A stretch of 64,000 nucleotides of DNA. Source: Pseudoxanthomonas spadix (lineage in GTDB: Bacteria > Pseudomonadota > Gammaproteobacteria > Xanthomonadales > Xanthomonadaceae). Positions 32,124-44,659 of this stretch are shown here, piece by piece. The position numbers were made by a program, and so were the translations under genes. Location: the NCBI RefSeq assembly GCF_003703395.1, contig NZ_RDQN01000003.1:372001-436000 (forward strand). Reading direction: 5' to 3'. The notes beneath the pieces were generated by a model. The model had not been told where the DNA came from and did not search any database. It was given only the letters and a program-made list of their open reading frames with translations. Positions within the stretch are counted from its first letter, which is position 1, and every line of letters starts with the position of its first letter.

Positions 32124-32651
32124 GTGTCGAACTGCCACTGGGTCCGCTGGAGCATGCTCGCCTGCGCTGCGTCGGCCCTGGCCGGCTGCAGCACCTTCGG
32201 GCGCTGGTTCGGTGGTCATGAAACCGCCCCGGGCCAGGTGCCGGTGCAGCACTTCAGCTGCGAGTCCAAGGGTGCCGAGCTGAAGTATTGCGACGTGGAC
32301 GCTTCGGCCGGCGTGCGCCTGACCAGGCAGCTGTCCAGCATGCCCTGCATCAAGGGCCGGACCTGGGGCTACGGGCGCTTCGGGGTGTGGGTGGACCACG
32401 GCTGCCGCGGCGAGTTCGTCAGCGGTGCCGGCGATGACGATAGTGGCCAATTCGACCCCAGGCACCAGGTGCTGCGCTGCGAATCGCGGGACCAGAAGCG
32501 CAAGCACTGCCCGTTGCAGGTGGCCAGCTCGACGGTCGAGCTGGTGCAGCAGCTTTCCGACAGTGCCTGCGTGGAAAACAAGACCTGGGGCTGGGACGCG
32601 GACGGGGTCTGGGTCGACGCGGGCTGCCGCGCGCTGTTCCGGGTGCGCTGA
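32124..32651 (+). CDS. DUF3011-domain lipoprotein
   Basis: A 175-aa probable lipoprotein with lipobox LAGC (Cys22). The mature part holds two copies of a Cys-rich DUF3011 unit, at ~43-95 and ~113-170. Each has CES, a second Cys, an LxxQLS motif, a third Cys, a TWG(Y/W) turn and a GVWVDxGCR ending. The paired cysteines suggest disulfides in the periplasm. The function of the family is unknown to me. GTG 32124 follows AGGGGAAGG. It lies between epmA and mtnA and does not look operonic with either. Confidence 0.8.
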   Translation: MSNCHWVRWSMLACAASALAGCSTFGRWFGGHETAPGQVPVQHFSCESKGAELKYCDVDASAGVRLTRQLSSMPCIKGRTWGYGRFGVWVDHGCRGEFVSGAGDDDSGQFDPRHQVLRCESRDQKRKHCPLQVASSTVELVQQLSDSACVENKTWGWDADGVWVDAGCRALFRVR

Positions 32652-32688
32652 CCGCACCCGTCATTCCGGGAACGCCACATGGCGCGGG

Positions 32689-32700
32689 TAAAATGCGCCG
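32689..32700 (+). promoter_or_regulatory. -10 box positioned for a leaderless mtnA transcript
   Basis: TAAAAT (32689-32694) plus six bases (GCGCCG) directly precede the mtnA ATG at 32701. There is no Shine-Dalgarno sequence. The spacing equals that before ligA. Confidence 0.55.
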
Positions 32701-33756
32701 ATGAACCAGACCTTCGACTACGCCCGCTACGACCGCATCCGGCCCCTGCTATGGACCGGCGATGCCCTGCAGGTGCTCGACCAGCGCAAGCTGCCGTTCG
32801 CGGTCGAACACGTGCAATGCACCACCAGCGACGAGGTTGCCGCCGCCATCCACGCCCTGGCCGTGCGCGGCGCGCCAGCGATCGGCATTGCCGCAGCCTG
32901 GGGCGCGGTCCTGGCCGCACGCCAGATCCAGGCCGGGGACGGCGCGCAGGCGGCGCCGAAGATCGAACCGGCCCTGCAGCGCCTCAACGCCGCCCGTCCC
33001 ACCGCGGTCAACCTGGCCTGGGCGCTGGCGCGCATGCGCCGGGCCCTGTTGCCGGCCGGCGCCGACTGGCGCGCGGTGCTGGAGCGCGAGGCCCAGGCCA
33101 TCGCCAGCGAGGACCTGGCGGCCAACCGCCACATGGGCGAACTGGGTGCGGCGCTGATCGGGCAGGGCAGCGGCGTGCTGACCCACTGCAACACCGGTTC
33201 GCTGGCCACGGCCGGCTTCGGCACTGCGCTGGGCGTGATCCGCGCCGGCGTGGCCCAGGGCAGGATCCTGAAAGTCTTCGCCGACGAAACCCGGCCCTGG
33301 CAGCAAGGCGCGCGCCTGACCGTGTGGGAACTGCAGCAGGATGGCATCGAGGCGACCCTGATTGCCGACTCGGCCGCCTCGCACCTGATGAAGACCGGCG
33401 CGGTGCAGTGGGTGGTGGTCGGCGCCGACCGGATCTGCGCCAACGGCGATACCGCCAACAAGATCGGCACCTACCAGCTGGCCATCGCCGCGCGCTACCA
33501 CGGCCTGAAGTTCATGGTGGTGGCGCCTTCGTCCACGGTCGACATGGACACCGCCAGCGGCGAGCTGATCCAGATCGAGGAACGCGATCCGGGCGAGTTG
33601 CATGGCATCGGCGGGGTGCGCATGGTGGCCGAGGGCATCAAGGCCTGGAATCCGGTCTTCGACGTCACCCCGGGCGAGTTGATCGATGCGATCGTGACCG
33701 AGAAGGGCGTGGTCCAGGCGCCGACCACCGAGAAGATGCGCGCGCTGTTTGGCTGA
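32701..33756 (+). CDS. mtnA: Methylthioribose-1-phosphate isomerase
   Basis: Isomerises 5-methylthioribose-1-phosphate to methylthioribulose-1-phosphate in methionine salvage. The 351-aa protein belongs to the eIF2B-related isomerases: [39 protein letters not shown] (catalytic Cys), [39 protein letters not shown] (catalytic Asp) and a conserved C-terminus. The length is normal. No other salvage genes are adjacent. A weak alternative is another aldose-phosphate isomerase of the same fold. Confidence 0.95.
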   Translation: MNQTFDYARYDRIRPLLWTGDALQVLDQRKLPFAVEHVQCTTSDEVAAAIHALAVRGAPAIGIAAAWGAVLAARQIQAGDGAQAAPKIEPALQRLNAARPTAVNLAWALARMRRALLPAGADWRAVLEREAQAIASEDLAANRHMGELGAALIGQGSGVLTHCNTGSLATAGFGTALGVIRAGVAQGRILKVFADETRPWQQGARLTVWELQQDGIEATLIADSAASHLMKTGAVQWVVVGADRICANGDTANKIGTYQLAIAARYHGLKFMVVAPSSTVDMDTASGELIQIEERDPGELHGIGGVRMVAEGIKAWNPVFDVTPGELIDAIVTEKGVVQAPTTEKMRALFG

Positions 33757-33901
33757 ACCCTGGCGCGCAGCCCGCGCGCTCATGCGGGCGGGCCGGAAGG
33801 CCTTGGTGGAACCTGCCGCGCAAGGTCTCCGCCGGCGCCGGGTTCCACGCGCAAGTGCTTGATTTGCGCCGAATCCCGGGCGGCGTCGTGGGGGCGTGGC
33901 G

Positions 33902-33910
33902 TGTTACAAT
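33902..33910 (+). promoter_or_regulatory. Extended -10 promoter candidate for gyrA
   Basis: TGTTACAAT (an extended -10, TGnTACAAT) ends 95 bases before the gyrA ATG. The -35 region is weak, which an extended -10 can compensate. The leader would be about 88 bases. Confidence 0.55.
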
Positions 33911-34005
33911 TTCACGGTTCAACACCCCTCCCAGACCCAGGTGCCGCGATCGTTGCGGCAGACCGGGTTTTGGCCTGACGTACCGAAGACAAGCACGGAC
34001 ATTCA

Positions 34006-36714
<2,709 letters not shown>

Positions 36715-36738
36715 AACGTCGGATGGCCTCCGGTTCGC

Positions 36739-36880
36739 CCCGTAGGAGCAACTGTCTGCTCGGCGCGTTCGTGCCCCCTCTCCCTCGCTTGCGGGGGAGA
36801 GGGGGCAAAATCCCAGCGATGTGGCCGTAGGGCCATGGCCGCGATGGGCTTTCCCGTAGGAGCGCACCGCAGGGGCGCGA
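36739..36880. repeat. Composite intergenic repeat after gyrA, copy 1 of an inverted pair
   Basis: Starts CCCGTAGGAGCAACTGTCTG, contains the GCCCCCTCTCCC palindrome (36773-36806) and ends around GCTTTCCCGTAGG (36860). This part is nearly identical, in reverse orientation, to 47472-47584. It is followed by GTAGGAGCGCACCGCAGGGG (36856-36880), which recurs at 57118. The ~300 bases between gyrA and the next gene hold little else besides a TATACT box at 36973-36978. Confidence 0.8.
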
Positions 36881-37010
36881 TGGGGCTTTCCCGGTAGGTC
36901 ACATCGCCGCTGAAGCCGCTCCCACTCCAGACAACTGCTCATTGGCGCCGTTTTGAAGGATCGTCCGCGTTCTATACTCCCGCGCAAACCTGGGCAGGGG
37001 AATGCGTCAC

Positions 37011-40000
37011 ATGGAGAGCACGCAGGGCCACGGCGCACGCGCATTGCAGCACGCCGCCGCGCTGGATGCGCACCAGGCTTCAGCCGCCCGGATGTCTTCC
37101 CGCTTCGCATCGCAACGTCCCTGGCGCAACGCGCTGCTGGCCGCCGCGCTTGGGCTGCTGGCACTGGCCGGCTGTGACCGCAACAAGACCGGCGAGCTGC
37201 CCCAGGTCTCCGGCGAGGCAGTCAGGGCCGAAAAGGCCAAGGCCATCGCCGGCTTCGGCCTGGTCAACGCCTATCCGGACCAGGAGGACGGCGAAGTCGC
37301 CCTCGCCCTGGAATTCAGCCAGCCGCTGGTGGAATCGCAGGACTTCGACGCGCTGCTGCACGTCACCGACGACAAGGGCGCGCCGGTCAGCGGCAGCTGG
37401 GTGCTGGGGGATGAGGGCAAGGTCCTGCGCTTCCCGTCGGTGGAGGCCGCGCGCGACTACACGGTGAAGATAGACGCCGGCCTGCTGGCCGCCGCCGGTG
37501 CGCGCCTGGGCAAGGGCGTCGAGCAGGTGGTGCACAGCGGTTCGCTCAAGCCGTCGGTGGGCTTTGCCTCGCAGGGCAGCGTGCTGCCGGCCAAGGACAG
37601 CCGCGGCCTGCCGGTGGTGTCGATCAACGTGGCCGAAGTGGACGTGGAATTCCTGCGCGTGCGCGAGGCGGATTTGCCGCGCTTCTTCGACCAGTACCAG
37701 CGCGGCGGCAGTCGCGGCGCCTGGGACCTGGACCGCAGCTACGGCGACCACACCCCGCTTGGAGACATGGCCGACTCGGTCTACCTCAACCGCTTCGTAC
37801 TGGACGGCAAGCCCAACGAGCGCGCGCTCAGCTACCTGCCGACCCAGGACATCAGGCAGCTGCAGGAGCCGGGCCTGTACTTTGCGGTGATGAAGCGGGT
37901 GGGGCGTTACTCGGAAGACCTGCAGACCGTGTTCTTCAGCGTCAGCGACTTAGGCCTGCATGCACGCGCCTACAAGGACACGCTGTTCGTCCACACCGCC
38001 TCGCTGGCCACCGGCGAGGCGAGCAAGGGCGCTCAATTGCGGGTGCTCGACGCCAAGGGCAATACCGTGCTCAAGGGCGAGACCGACGGCAACGGCAACG
38101 CGCTGCTCAAGTACGCGCTGGACGCCGGCCAGGTACTGGTGGCCAGCCGCGGCAAGGATGTGACCCTGTTGCCGTTCAACCAGCCGGCGCTGGACCTGTC
38201 CGAGTTCGCGGTGGCCGGGCGCGAGCAGGCCTGGTTCGATGTGTTCGCCTGGTCCGGCCGCGACCTGTATCGCCCGGGCGAAACCGTGCGCGTGTCGGCG
38301 CTGCTGCGCGATTTCGACGGCAAGCCGGTCAAGCCCGGCCAGCCGCTGTACCTGCGGCTCAAGCAGCCCGATGGCAAGGTGTTCCGCGAAACCCGCCTGG
38401 CGCCGGCCGAGCAGGGATATTTCGCGTTCGAACAGGCCATTCCCGCCGAGGCGCCGACCGGGCGCTGGCAGATCGAGTTCCGCACCGATCCGGCCAGCGC
38501 CCAGGCGGTGCAGGGCATGACCCTGCGGATCGAGGAATTCCTGCCCGAGCGCATGAAGCTGGACCTGTCCGCGGCCGATACGCTCAGGCCCGGCGCGCCG
38601 CTGGCGCTCAAGGCCGACGCGGCCTACCTGTACGGCGCGCCGGCCGACGGCAACCGCTTCACCGCCAAGCTGGCCGTGGCGGTCGAGCAGCACCCGCTGG
38701 ACAAGCTGCCGGGCTGGTTCTTCGGCGACCCCACCGTCGAGCTGCCCAGGGAAGCCAAGGAGGTGGTCGATGCGACCCTCGACGCCAGGGGCCATTTCGA
38801 AGGCGACCTGGCGCTGCCCGAGGAGGTCAAGCCGGTCACGCCGGTGGCGGCCATCGTTTCGGCCAGCGTGTACGAATCCGGCGGCCGCACGGTCAACCGC
38901 ACCCTCAAGCGGGTGATGTGGCCGGCCGCCGTGCTGGTGGGCGTGCGGCCGCTGTTCGACGACAAGGAGGGCTCCGATGCCAACGGCACCGCCGGCTTCG
39001 AGATCGCGCGCATGGACGCCAGCGGCAAGCGCGTGCCGGGCCAAGGGCTGAAGGTCACCCTGGTGCGCGAACGCCGCGACTACCACTGGACCCACGACGA
39101 GGACACCGGCTGGGCGTTCGACTACACCCAGCGTTTCGAGAACGTGGACACGCGCACGCTCGATGTCCGGACCGACGCGGCGCGGGTCGAGTTTCCGGTG
39201 GAGTGGGGCGGCTACCGGCTGGAGGTGTTCGACCCGGCCACCGGCCTGACCACGCGCTATCCGTTCACCGCCGGCTGGAGCTGGAGCGACGAAAACCGCG
39301 GCCTGGACGCGCGCCCGGACAAGGTCAAGCTGTCGCTGGACAAGGCCGGCTATCGCGCCGGCGACACGCTCAAGGTGACGCTCACCCCGCCGCACCCGGG
39401 CAAGGGCGTGCTGATGGTCGAGTCCGACCACATGCTCTACGTCAGGAACATTGACGCCAAGGCCGGCAGCACCTTCCAGATCCCGGTCACCGCCGACTGG
39501 GAACGCCACGACGTATACGTGACCGCGCTGGTGTTCCGCGGCGGCAGCGCGCCGTCCAGGATCACGCCCGCACGCGCGGTCGGGGTGGCGCACGTGCCGA
39601 TGGACCGCAGCGCGCGTCGCGTCGCCGTCGGCCTGAAGGCGCCGACCCAGATGCAGCCCGAGCAGGACCTGGCGGTCACCATCAGCGTGCCGCAGCTTGC
39701 GGGGAGGAACGCGCACGTGACCGTCTCGGCGGTGGACGTGGGCATCCTCAACATCACCGGCTATCCGGTGCCCGATGCGAACGCCCAGTTCTTCGCCCAG
39801 CGTCGCCTGGGCGTGGACAGTTACGACGTGTACGGACGGGTGATCGAGAGCTTCGAGGGCGACACCGCGCGCATGCGCTTCGGCGGCGACATGGCCCTGG
39901 GCCCGCTGCCGCAGGCCAGGCGGCCCACCGCCAGGGTGCAGACGGTGGACTTGTTCGCCGCTCCGGTGAAGCTCGATGCCAAGGGCAATGCACGCATCGT

Positions 40001-42044
40001 GCTGCACGTGCCGGACTTCAACGGCAGCCTGCGCGTGTCGGCGCTGGTGTACTCGGACGACCAGTACGGCAACCGCGACGTGGAAACCCTGGTGCGTGCG
40101 CCCGTGGTGGCCGAGGCCAGCCTGCCGCGTGTGCTGGCACCGGGCGATCGCAGCATGGTCACCCTGGACGTGCAGAACTTCACCGGCAAGCCGGGCACCT
40201 TCAAGGTGCAGGTGGACGGGATTGGCCCGCTGGCGATCGGCGAGGGCAGTCGCAGCGCGCAGCTGGCCGATGGCGCCAAGACCACCCTCAGCTTCCCGCT
40301 CATGGCCAACGAGGGCTACACCACCGCGCAGGTGCGGGTGCGGGTGGAAGGCGGGGCGACCAGCTTCAAGGTGGACCGCAAGTATGACCTGCCGGTGCGC
40401 GCCGGCTGGCCCAGCGTGGTGCGCACCGAAAGCCGGGTGATCGATCCGCTGGCGCCGGTGAGCATGGGCGCGGCCTTCGGCGAGGGGCTGATGGCCGGCT
40501 CGATCAACGCGCGCATGGTGGTCAGCGCGCTGCCGCCGATTCCCTTCGCCGCGGCGCTGGAGGACCTGCTCAAGTATCCCTACGGCTGCATCGAGCAGAC
40601 CACCAGCAAGGGCTACGGCACCCTGCTGCTGGACCAGGCCACGGCCGAGCTGCTGGGCACGCAGGGGCTGGATGCCAACAAGCGCCGCGAGCGCATGGAA
40701 GGCGCGTTCGGCCGCATCACCTCGATGCAGGTGGCCAACGGCAACTTCTCGATGTGGGGCGATGACAGCGACGTGGTGCCGTACCTCACCCCGTATGTCG
40801 CCGAGTTCCTGCTGGACGCGCGCGATGCCGGCTTCGCGGTGCCCGATGCGGTGCTGCAGAAGGCACTCAACCGCCTGAGCGAGGACCTGCTGTCCGGCGG
40901 CAACCAGTTCTATGGCGCCGACTTCCGCGACCACCTGCGTTTTGCCAACCAGGCCTACGAAGGCTACGTGCTGGCGCGCGTGGGCCGTGCGCCGCTGGGC
41001 ACGCTGCGCGCGCTCTATGACAACGACCGGGTCAAGTCGATGACCGGCCTGCCGCTGGTGCATCTGGGCATCGCGCTGTCGCTGCAGGGCGATAGCAAGC
41101 GTGGCAGCCGGGCGATCGCGCTGGGCTTCGACAAAACCGGCGACCGGCCGGGTTACCTGGGCGACTACGGCACCCGGCTGCGCGATGACGCGTTGATGCT
41201 GGCCCTGGTGCGCGAGCGCAAGCTCTCCCGGCCCGAATACGATGCCCGTGTGATCTCCCTGGGCCGCGAGCTGGACGAGCGCCGCAAGGCGCGCTGGTTC
41301 TACCTGAGCACCCAGGAGCAGGTCGCCCTGGCGCGCCTGGGCAAGTCGCTGCTGGCCGATGCGCAGGCCAAGACCGTCAGCGGGACCTGGGCCGCCAATG
41401 ACGCCAGCGAGGTGGTTGACGGACAGCGCCTGTTCGCGCGCAGCTTCGACGGGCAGACCCTGGCCAAGGGCGTGACCTTCACCCCACGAGGCCTGTCCCC
41501 CACCGGATCGGGGAGCACGCCGCCGCTGTACGCCAGCCTGGAAATCGCCGGCGTGCCGCGCAGCGCGCCGGCCGAGGACACCTCCAGGCTCAGCGTGGTG
41601 CGCCGTTACTACACCACCGATGGCAAGGAATGGACCGGCGGGACGTTGAAGGAGGGGCAGGCGCTGATCGTCGGCCTGCGCATCACCGCCGATACCGCCA
41701 TGCCCGACGCACTGCTGACCGACCTGCTGCCGGCGGGCCTGGAGATCGAGAACTTCAACCTGTCCGACGCCAAGCAGTGGGCCGATGTGGTGGTCGATGG
41801 CATCAACATCACCGACCGCGGCGATGCGGCCGACGTCAAGCACGAGGAGTTCCGCGACGACCGCTACGTGGCCGCCCTGCGCCTGTCCGCCGGTGGCCGC
41901 GGCGCCAAGGTGTTCTACCTGGTCCGCGCGGTGACCCCCGGCACCTACACCGTGCCACCGCCGCTGGTGGAAGACATGTACCGGCCCGAGATCCGCGGTG
42001 TGGGCGCCTCGATGCCGGCGACGATCACGGTGGTGCAGCCGTAA
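37011..42044 (+). CDS. Alpha-2-macroglobulin family lipoprotein (YfhM-like) with thioester
   Basis: A 1677-aa periplasmic protease-trapping lipoprotein of the bacterial alpha-2-macroglobulin family. The lipobox LALAGC gives Cys55 from this start. The long body has MG-type beta-sandwich domains (WSGRDLYRPGETVRVSALLR, DDKEGSDANGTAGFEIARM), a bait-like stretch, and the thioester motif GCIEQ at about residue 1193 inside YPYGCIEQTTSKGYGTL. The thioester marks the capsule-like class that covalently traps attacking proteases. It is directly upstream of pbpC, the classic pairing for repairing breached walls. ATG 37011 is 10 bases from AGGGG; ATG 37092 would give a more usual signal peptide (Cys28). 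Confidence 0.92.
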   Translation: MESTQGHGARALQHAAALDAHQASAARMSSRFASQRPWRNALLAAALGLLALAGCDRNKTGELPQVSGEAVRAEKAKAIAGFGLVNAYPDQEDGEVALALEFSQPLVESQDFDALLHVTDDKGAPVSGSWVLGDEGKVLRFPSVEAARDYTVKIDAGLLAAAGARLGKGVEQVVHSGSLKPSVGFASQGSVLPAKDSRGLPVVSINVAEVDVEFLRVREADLPRFFDQYQRGGSRGAWDLDRSYGDHTPLGDMADSVYLNRFVLDGKPNERALSYLPTQDIRQLQEPGLYFAVMKRVGRYSEDLQTVFFSVSDLGLHARAYKDTLFVHTASLATGEASKGAQLRVLDAKGNTVLKGETDGNGNALLKYALDAGQVLVASRGKDVTLLPFNQPALDLSEFAVAGREQAWFDVFAWSGRDLYRPGETVRVSALLRDFDGKPVKPGQPLYLRLKQPDGKVFRETRLAPAEQGYFAFEQAIPAEAPTGRWQIEFRTDPASAQAVQGMTLRIEEFLPERMKLDLSAADTLRPGAPLALKADAAYLYGAPADGNRFTAKLAVAVEQHPLDKLPGWFFGDPTVELPREAKEVVDATLDARGHFEGDLALPEEVKPVTPVAAIVSASVYESGGRTVNRTLKRVMWPAAVLVGVRPLFDDKEGSDANGTAGFEIARMDASGKRVPGQGLKVTLVRERRDYHWTHDEDTGWAFDYTQRFENVDTRTLDVRTDAARVEFPVEWGGYRLEVFDPATGLTTRYPFTAGWSWSDENRGLDARPDKVKLSLDKAGYRAGDTLKVTLTPPHPGKGVLMVESDHMLYVRNIDAKAGSTFQIPVTADWERHDVYVTALVFRGGSAPSRITPARAVGVAHVPMDRSARRVAVGLKAPTQMQPEQDLAVTISVPQLAGRNAHVTVSAVDVGILNITGYPVPDANAQFFAQRRLGVDSYDVYGRVIESFEGDTARMRFGGDMALGPLPQARRPTARVQTVDLFAAPVKLDAKGNARIVLHVPDFNGSLRVSALVYSDDQYGNRDVETLVRAPVVAEASLPRVLAPGDRSMVTLDVQNFTGKPGTFKVQVDGIGPLAIGEGSRSAQLADGAKTTLSFPLMANEGYTTAQVRVRVEGGATSFKVDRKYDLPVRAGWPSVVRTESRVIDPLAPVSMGAAFGEGLMAGSINARMVVSALPPIPFAAALEDLLKYPYGCIEQTTSKGYGTLLLDQATAELLGTQGLDANKRRERMEGAFGRITSMQVANGNFSMWGDDSDVVPYLTPYVAEFLLDARDAGFAVPDAVLQKALNRLSEDLLSGGNQFYGADFRDHLRFANQAYEGYVLARVGRAPLGTLRALYDNDRVKSMTGLPLVHLGIALSLQGDSKRGSRAIALGFDKTGDRPGYLGDYGTRLRDDALMLALVRERKLSRPEYDARVISLGRELDERRKARWFYLSTQEQVALARLGKSLLADAQAKTVSGTWAANDASEVVDGQRLFARSFDGQTLAKGVTFTPRGLSPTGSGSTPPLYASLEIAGVPRSAPAEDTSRLSVVRRYYTTDGKEWTGGTLKEGQALIVGLRITADTAMPDALLTDLLPAGLEIENFNLSDAKQWADVVVDGINITDRGDAADVKHEEFRDDRYVAALRLSAGGRGAKVFYLVRAVTPGTYTVPPPLVEDMYRPEIRGVGASMPATITVVQP

Positions 42045-42201
42045 ATGAAAAGCGCCCGCCAGCAGTCGGGTTGATGCTGGCCGGCGCGTTGTCCACGTCC
42101 GGGACGATCAGGCTGACCGGCACGGCCGCTATCATGCGTGGCCGCCGTGGATGCCTTCACCTGCGCCATCGCTGACCAATGAGCCAGGACCCGCACCGTC
42201 G

Positions 42202-44574
42202 ATGAAGGCGCTACGCCCGCGTATCGCCATGCTGCTCAAGGTCCTGCGCTGGACCAGCGTGGGCGGGCTGCTGACGTTGCTGGTGCTGGACTTGACCTTC
42301 CCGCCGCCGTTGCCCAGGGCGGGCGACACCAGCACCCTGGTGGTGGCGCGCGATGGCACCCCCCTGCGTGCGTTTGCCGATCGCGATGGCGTGTGGCGCT
42401 ATCCGGTCCGGCGCGAAGGCGTCTCGCCGCTGTACCTGCAGGCGCTGCTGACCTATGAGGACCGCTGGTTCTGGCGGCATCCGGGGATCAATCCCTGGGC
42501 GCTGGCGCGTGCCGGTGGCCAGCTGGCCATGCACGGGCACATCGTCTCCGGCGGCTCGACGTTGACCATGCAGGTCGCGCGCATCCTGGAGCCGCCGGCG
42601 AACAGCCGGCACACGCGCACGCCGTGGGGCAAGGCCAGGCAGCTGCTGCGCGCCGTGCAACTGGAAGTGCACCTGAGCAAGCGCCAGATCCTGGACCTGT
42701 ACCTGGAGCGCGCCCCGTTCGGCGGCACCATCGAAGGGGTCGAAGCGGCCAGCTGGGCCTACCTGGGCAAGCCGGCCTCGCGCCTGTCCCATGCCGAGGC
42801 CGCGCTGCTGGCGGTGCTGCCGCAGTCGCCCAGCCGGCTGCGCCCGGACCGCCACCCGCAGGCTGCCCGTGCCGCGCGCGACAAGGTGCTGGCGCGCATG
42901 GTCTCGCTGCAGGTGTGGTCGCAGGCGCAGGTGGACGATGCGCGGATCGAGCCGGTGGTCGCCCGTTCGCTGCAGCCACCGCTGAGCGCGGCGCTGCTGG
43001 CCCTGCGCCTGCACCAGCGCCAGCCTGCCGCCTCACGCATCGTCTCCACCATCGACGCCGACCTGCAGCGCACCCTGGAGCAGCGCGTCACCGCGTACTT
43101 CTCCAAGCTGCCCGAACGCACCTCGGCCGCGCTGCTGGTGGTGGACAACGCGACCATGGAAGCGCGCGCCTACGTCGGCTCGGTGAAGTTTGGCGATGGC
43201 AAGCGGCTGGGCCACGTGGACATGGTCCGGGCCTGGCGTTCGCCGGGCTCCACGCTCAAGCCGTTCCTGTACGGCCTGGCGCTGGATGATGGGCTGATCC
43301 ATTCACAGAGCCTGCTGGTCGATGCGCCGCAGGGGTTCGGTGGCTACCGGCCGGGCAACTTCGATGCGGCCTTCAACGGCCCGGTCGGCGCCGCGCAGGC
43401 ATTGCGGCTCTCGCTCAACGTGCCGGCGGTGGATGTGCTGGACCACGTCGGCCCGTCGCGTTTTGCCGCGCGCCTGGCCAATGCCGGGATCGACCTGCGT
43501 TTTCCCGCCGGCTCCGGGCCGAACCTGGCGATGATCCTGGGCGGGACCGGGGCGCGGCTGGAGGATCTGGTCGGTGCGTTTGCCGCGTTCAACCGCGACG
43601 GGCTGTCCGGTCGCGTGCGCTACACCCGCGACGATCCCAAGTCCGACCGCCGCCTGCTCTCGCCCGGTGCGGCCTGGATCGTGCGCCAGATCCTGCAGGA
43701 CAACCCGCGTCCGGGCTACGCGCTGGACACCTTCGATACCGGCTCGCGCCCGCGCGTGGCCTGGAAGACCGGCACCAGCTACGGCTATCGCGATGCCTGG
43801 GCCATCGGCGGCACCGGCCGCTACACCGTCGGGGTGTGGGTCGGTCGCCCGGACGGCACGCCGTTGCCAGGCCAGTACGGCGCGGTCACCGCGTTGCCGC
43901 TGATGTTCGAGGTGATCGACAGCCTGCCGCGTGGTCGCAGCGATGCGATGACCACGCCGGCGCCGGCCACCGTGGCGCAGGTGGAGGTGTGCTGGCCGCT
44001 GGGCCTGCCGCCCGATCCACGGGCGCCGCAGCTGTGCCAGAAGCGCCTGCAGGCCTGGACCCTGGACGGCAACGTGCCGCCGACTTTCGCCGAGCGCGAC
44101 GCGCGCCTGTGGCGCAGCGGGCTGGAAACCTTCCAGCGCGATGCCGTCAGTGGCAGGCGCCTGTCGGCTGACTGCACTGCGCCGCACCTGGCGCAGCCCG
44201 CGCAGATCGCACGCTGGCCGGCGCTGGCTTCGCCGTGGCTGACGGCAGCCCAGCGCAGCGCCTCGCAACTGCCGCCGTTGGCCGCCGACTGCGCTGCCGA
44301 CGGCCGCGACGCCAGCGCCGCCTTGCGCATTGAAGGCCTCAATGACCGGGCCACGATCGCCCGCGCGCCGGGCAGCCCTGCGCCGGCCACGCTGCGCCTG
44401 CGGGCGCTGGGCACCGACACCGACGTGCAATGGCTGGTGGACGGCCGCTGGATCGCGCGGACCCGCGGCACGCGCGGCTTCGAGCATGGCTTCGACGCGC
44501 CCGGCGAGCACACGCTCACTGCGCTGGCCGAGAGCGGGGCATGGGCGAGCGTGCGCTTTCGCGTGCTTCGCTGA
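42202..44574 (+). CDS. pbpC: Penicillin-binding protein 1C
   Basis: A 790-aa bifunctional wall synthase. A membrane anchor lies at ~10-30. The GT51 transglycosylase carries YEDRWFWRHPGINPWALARA and SGGSTLTMQVAR. The transpeptidase has SPGSTLKPFLYGLALDDG (SxxK), the SLN triad in RLSLNVPAVD, and WKTGTSYGYRDAWAIG (KTG). The C-terminal ~90 residues are the BiPBP_C domain (RLRALGTDTDVQWLVDGRWI). Its place after the alpha-2-macroglobulin gene matches the known pair. I chose MKALRPRIAML at 42202; an ATG at 42151 would add 17 residues. Confidence 0.95.
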   Translation: MKALRPRIAMLLKVLRWTSVGGLLTLLVLDLTFPPPLPRAGDTSTLVVARDGTPLRAFADRDGVWRYPVRREGVSPLYLQALLTYEDRWFWRHPGINPWALARAGGQLAMHGHIVSGGSTLTMQVARILEPPANSRHTRTPWGKARQLLRAVQLEVHLSKRQILDLYLERAPFGGTIEGVEAASWAYLGKPASRLSHAEAALLAVLPQSPSRLRPDRHPQAARAARDKVLARMVSLQVWSQAQVDDARIEPVVARSLQPPLSAALLALRLHQRQPAASRIVSTIDADLQRTLEQRVTAYFSKLPERTSAALLVVDNATMEARAYVGSVKFGDGKRLGHVDMVRAWRSPGSTLKPFLYGLALDDGLIHSQSLLVDAPQGFGGYRPGNFDAAFNGPVGAAQALRLSLNVPAVDVLDHVGPSRFAARLANAGIDLRFPAGSGPNLAMILGGTGARLEDLVGAFAAFNRDGLSGRVRYTRDDPKSDRRLLSPGAAWIVRQILQDNPRPGYALDTFDTGSRPRVAWKTGTSYGYRDAWAIGGTGRYTVGVWVGRPDGTPLPGQYGAVTALPLMFEVIDSLPRGRSDAMTTPAPATVAQVEVCWPLGLPPDPRAPQLCQKRLQAWTLDGNVPPTFAERDARLWRSGLETFQRDAVSGRRLSADCTAPHLAQPAQIARWPALASPWLTAAQRSASQLPPLAADCAADGRDASAALRIEGLNDRATIARAPGSPAPATLRLRALGTDTDVQWLVDGRWIARTRGTRGFEHGFDAPGEHTLTALAESGAWASVRFRVLR

Positions 44575-44609
44575 GCCCTGGTCGCGGTGATGCAATGTGC
44601 GCAAGAAGA

Positions 44610-44637
44610 AAAACGGGCGCTGCAGGCGCCCGTTTTC
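44610..44637. terminator. Bidirectional intrinsic terminator between pbpC and the ferritin-like gene
   Basis: AAAACGGGCGC, a TGCA loop and GCGCCCGTTTTC form a strong stem with A and T runs on both sides. It serves the convergent genes ending at 44574 (plus) and 44660 (minus). Confidence 0.85.
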
Positions 44638-44659
44638 ATTCCCAGGATCCGGCGATGAA

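Noticed and set aside
33864-33910. TTGCGC as a -35 box for gyrA
   Set aside because: It is about 35 bases from the TACAAT box, far beyond a usable spacer; an extended -10 explains the site better.
36953-36978. TTGAAG/TATACT as a full promoter for the alpha-2-macroglobulin gene
   Set aside because: The spacer is only 14 bases; the -10-like box may still be used but the pair is not a normal sigma-70 promoter.
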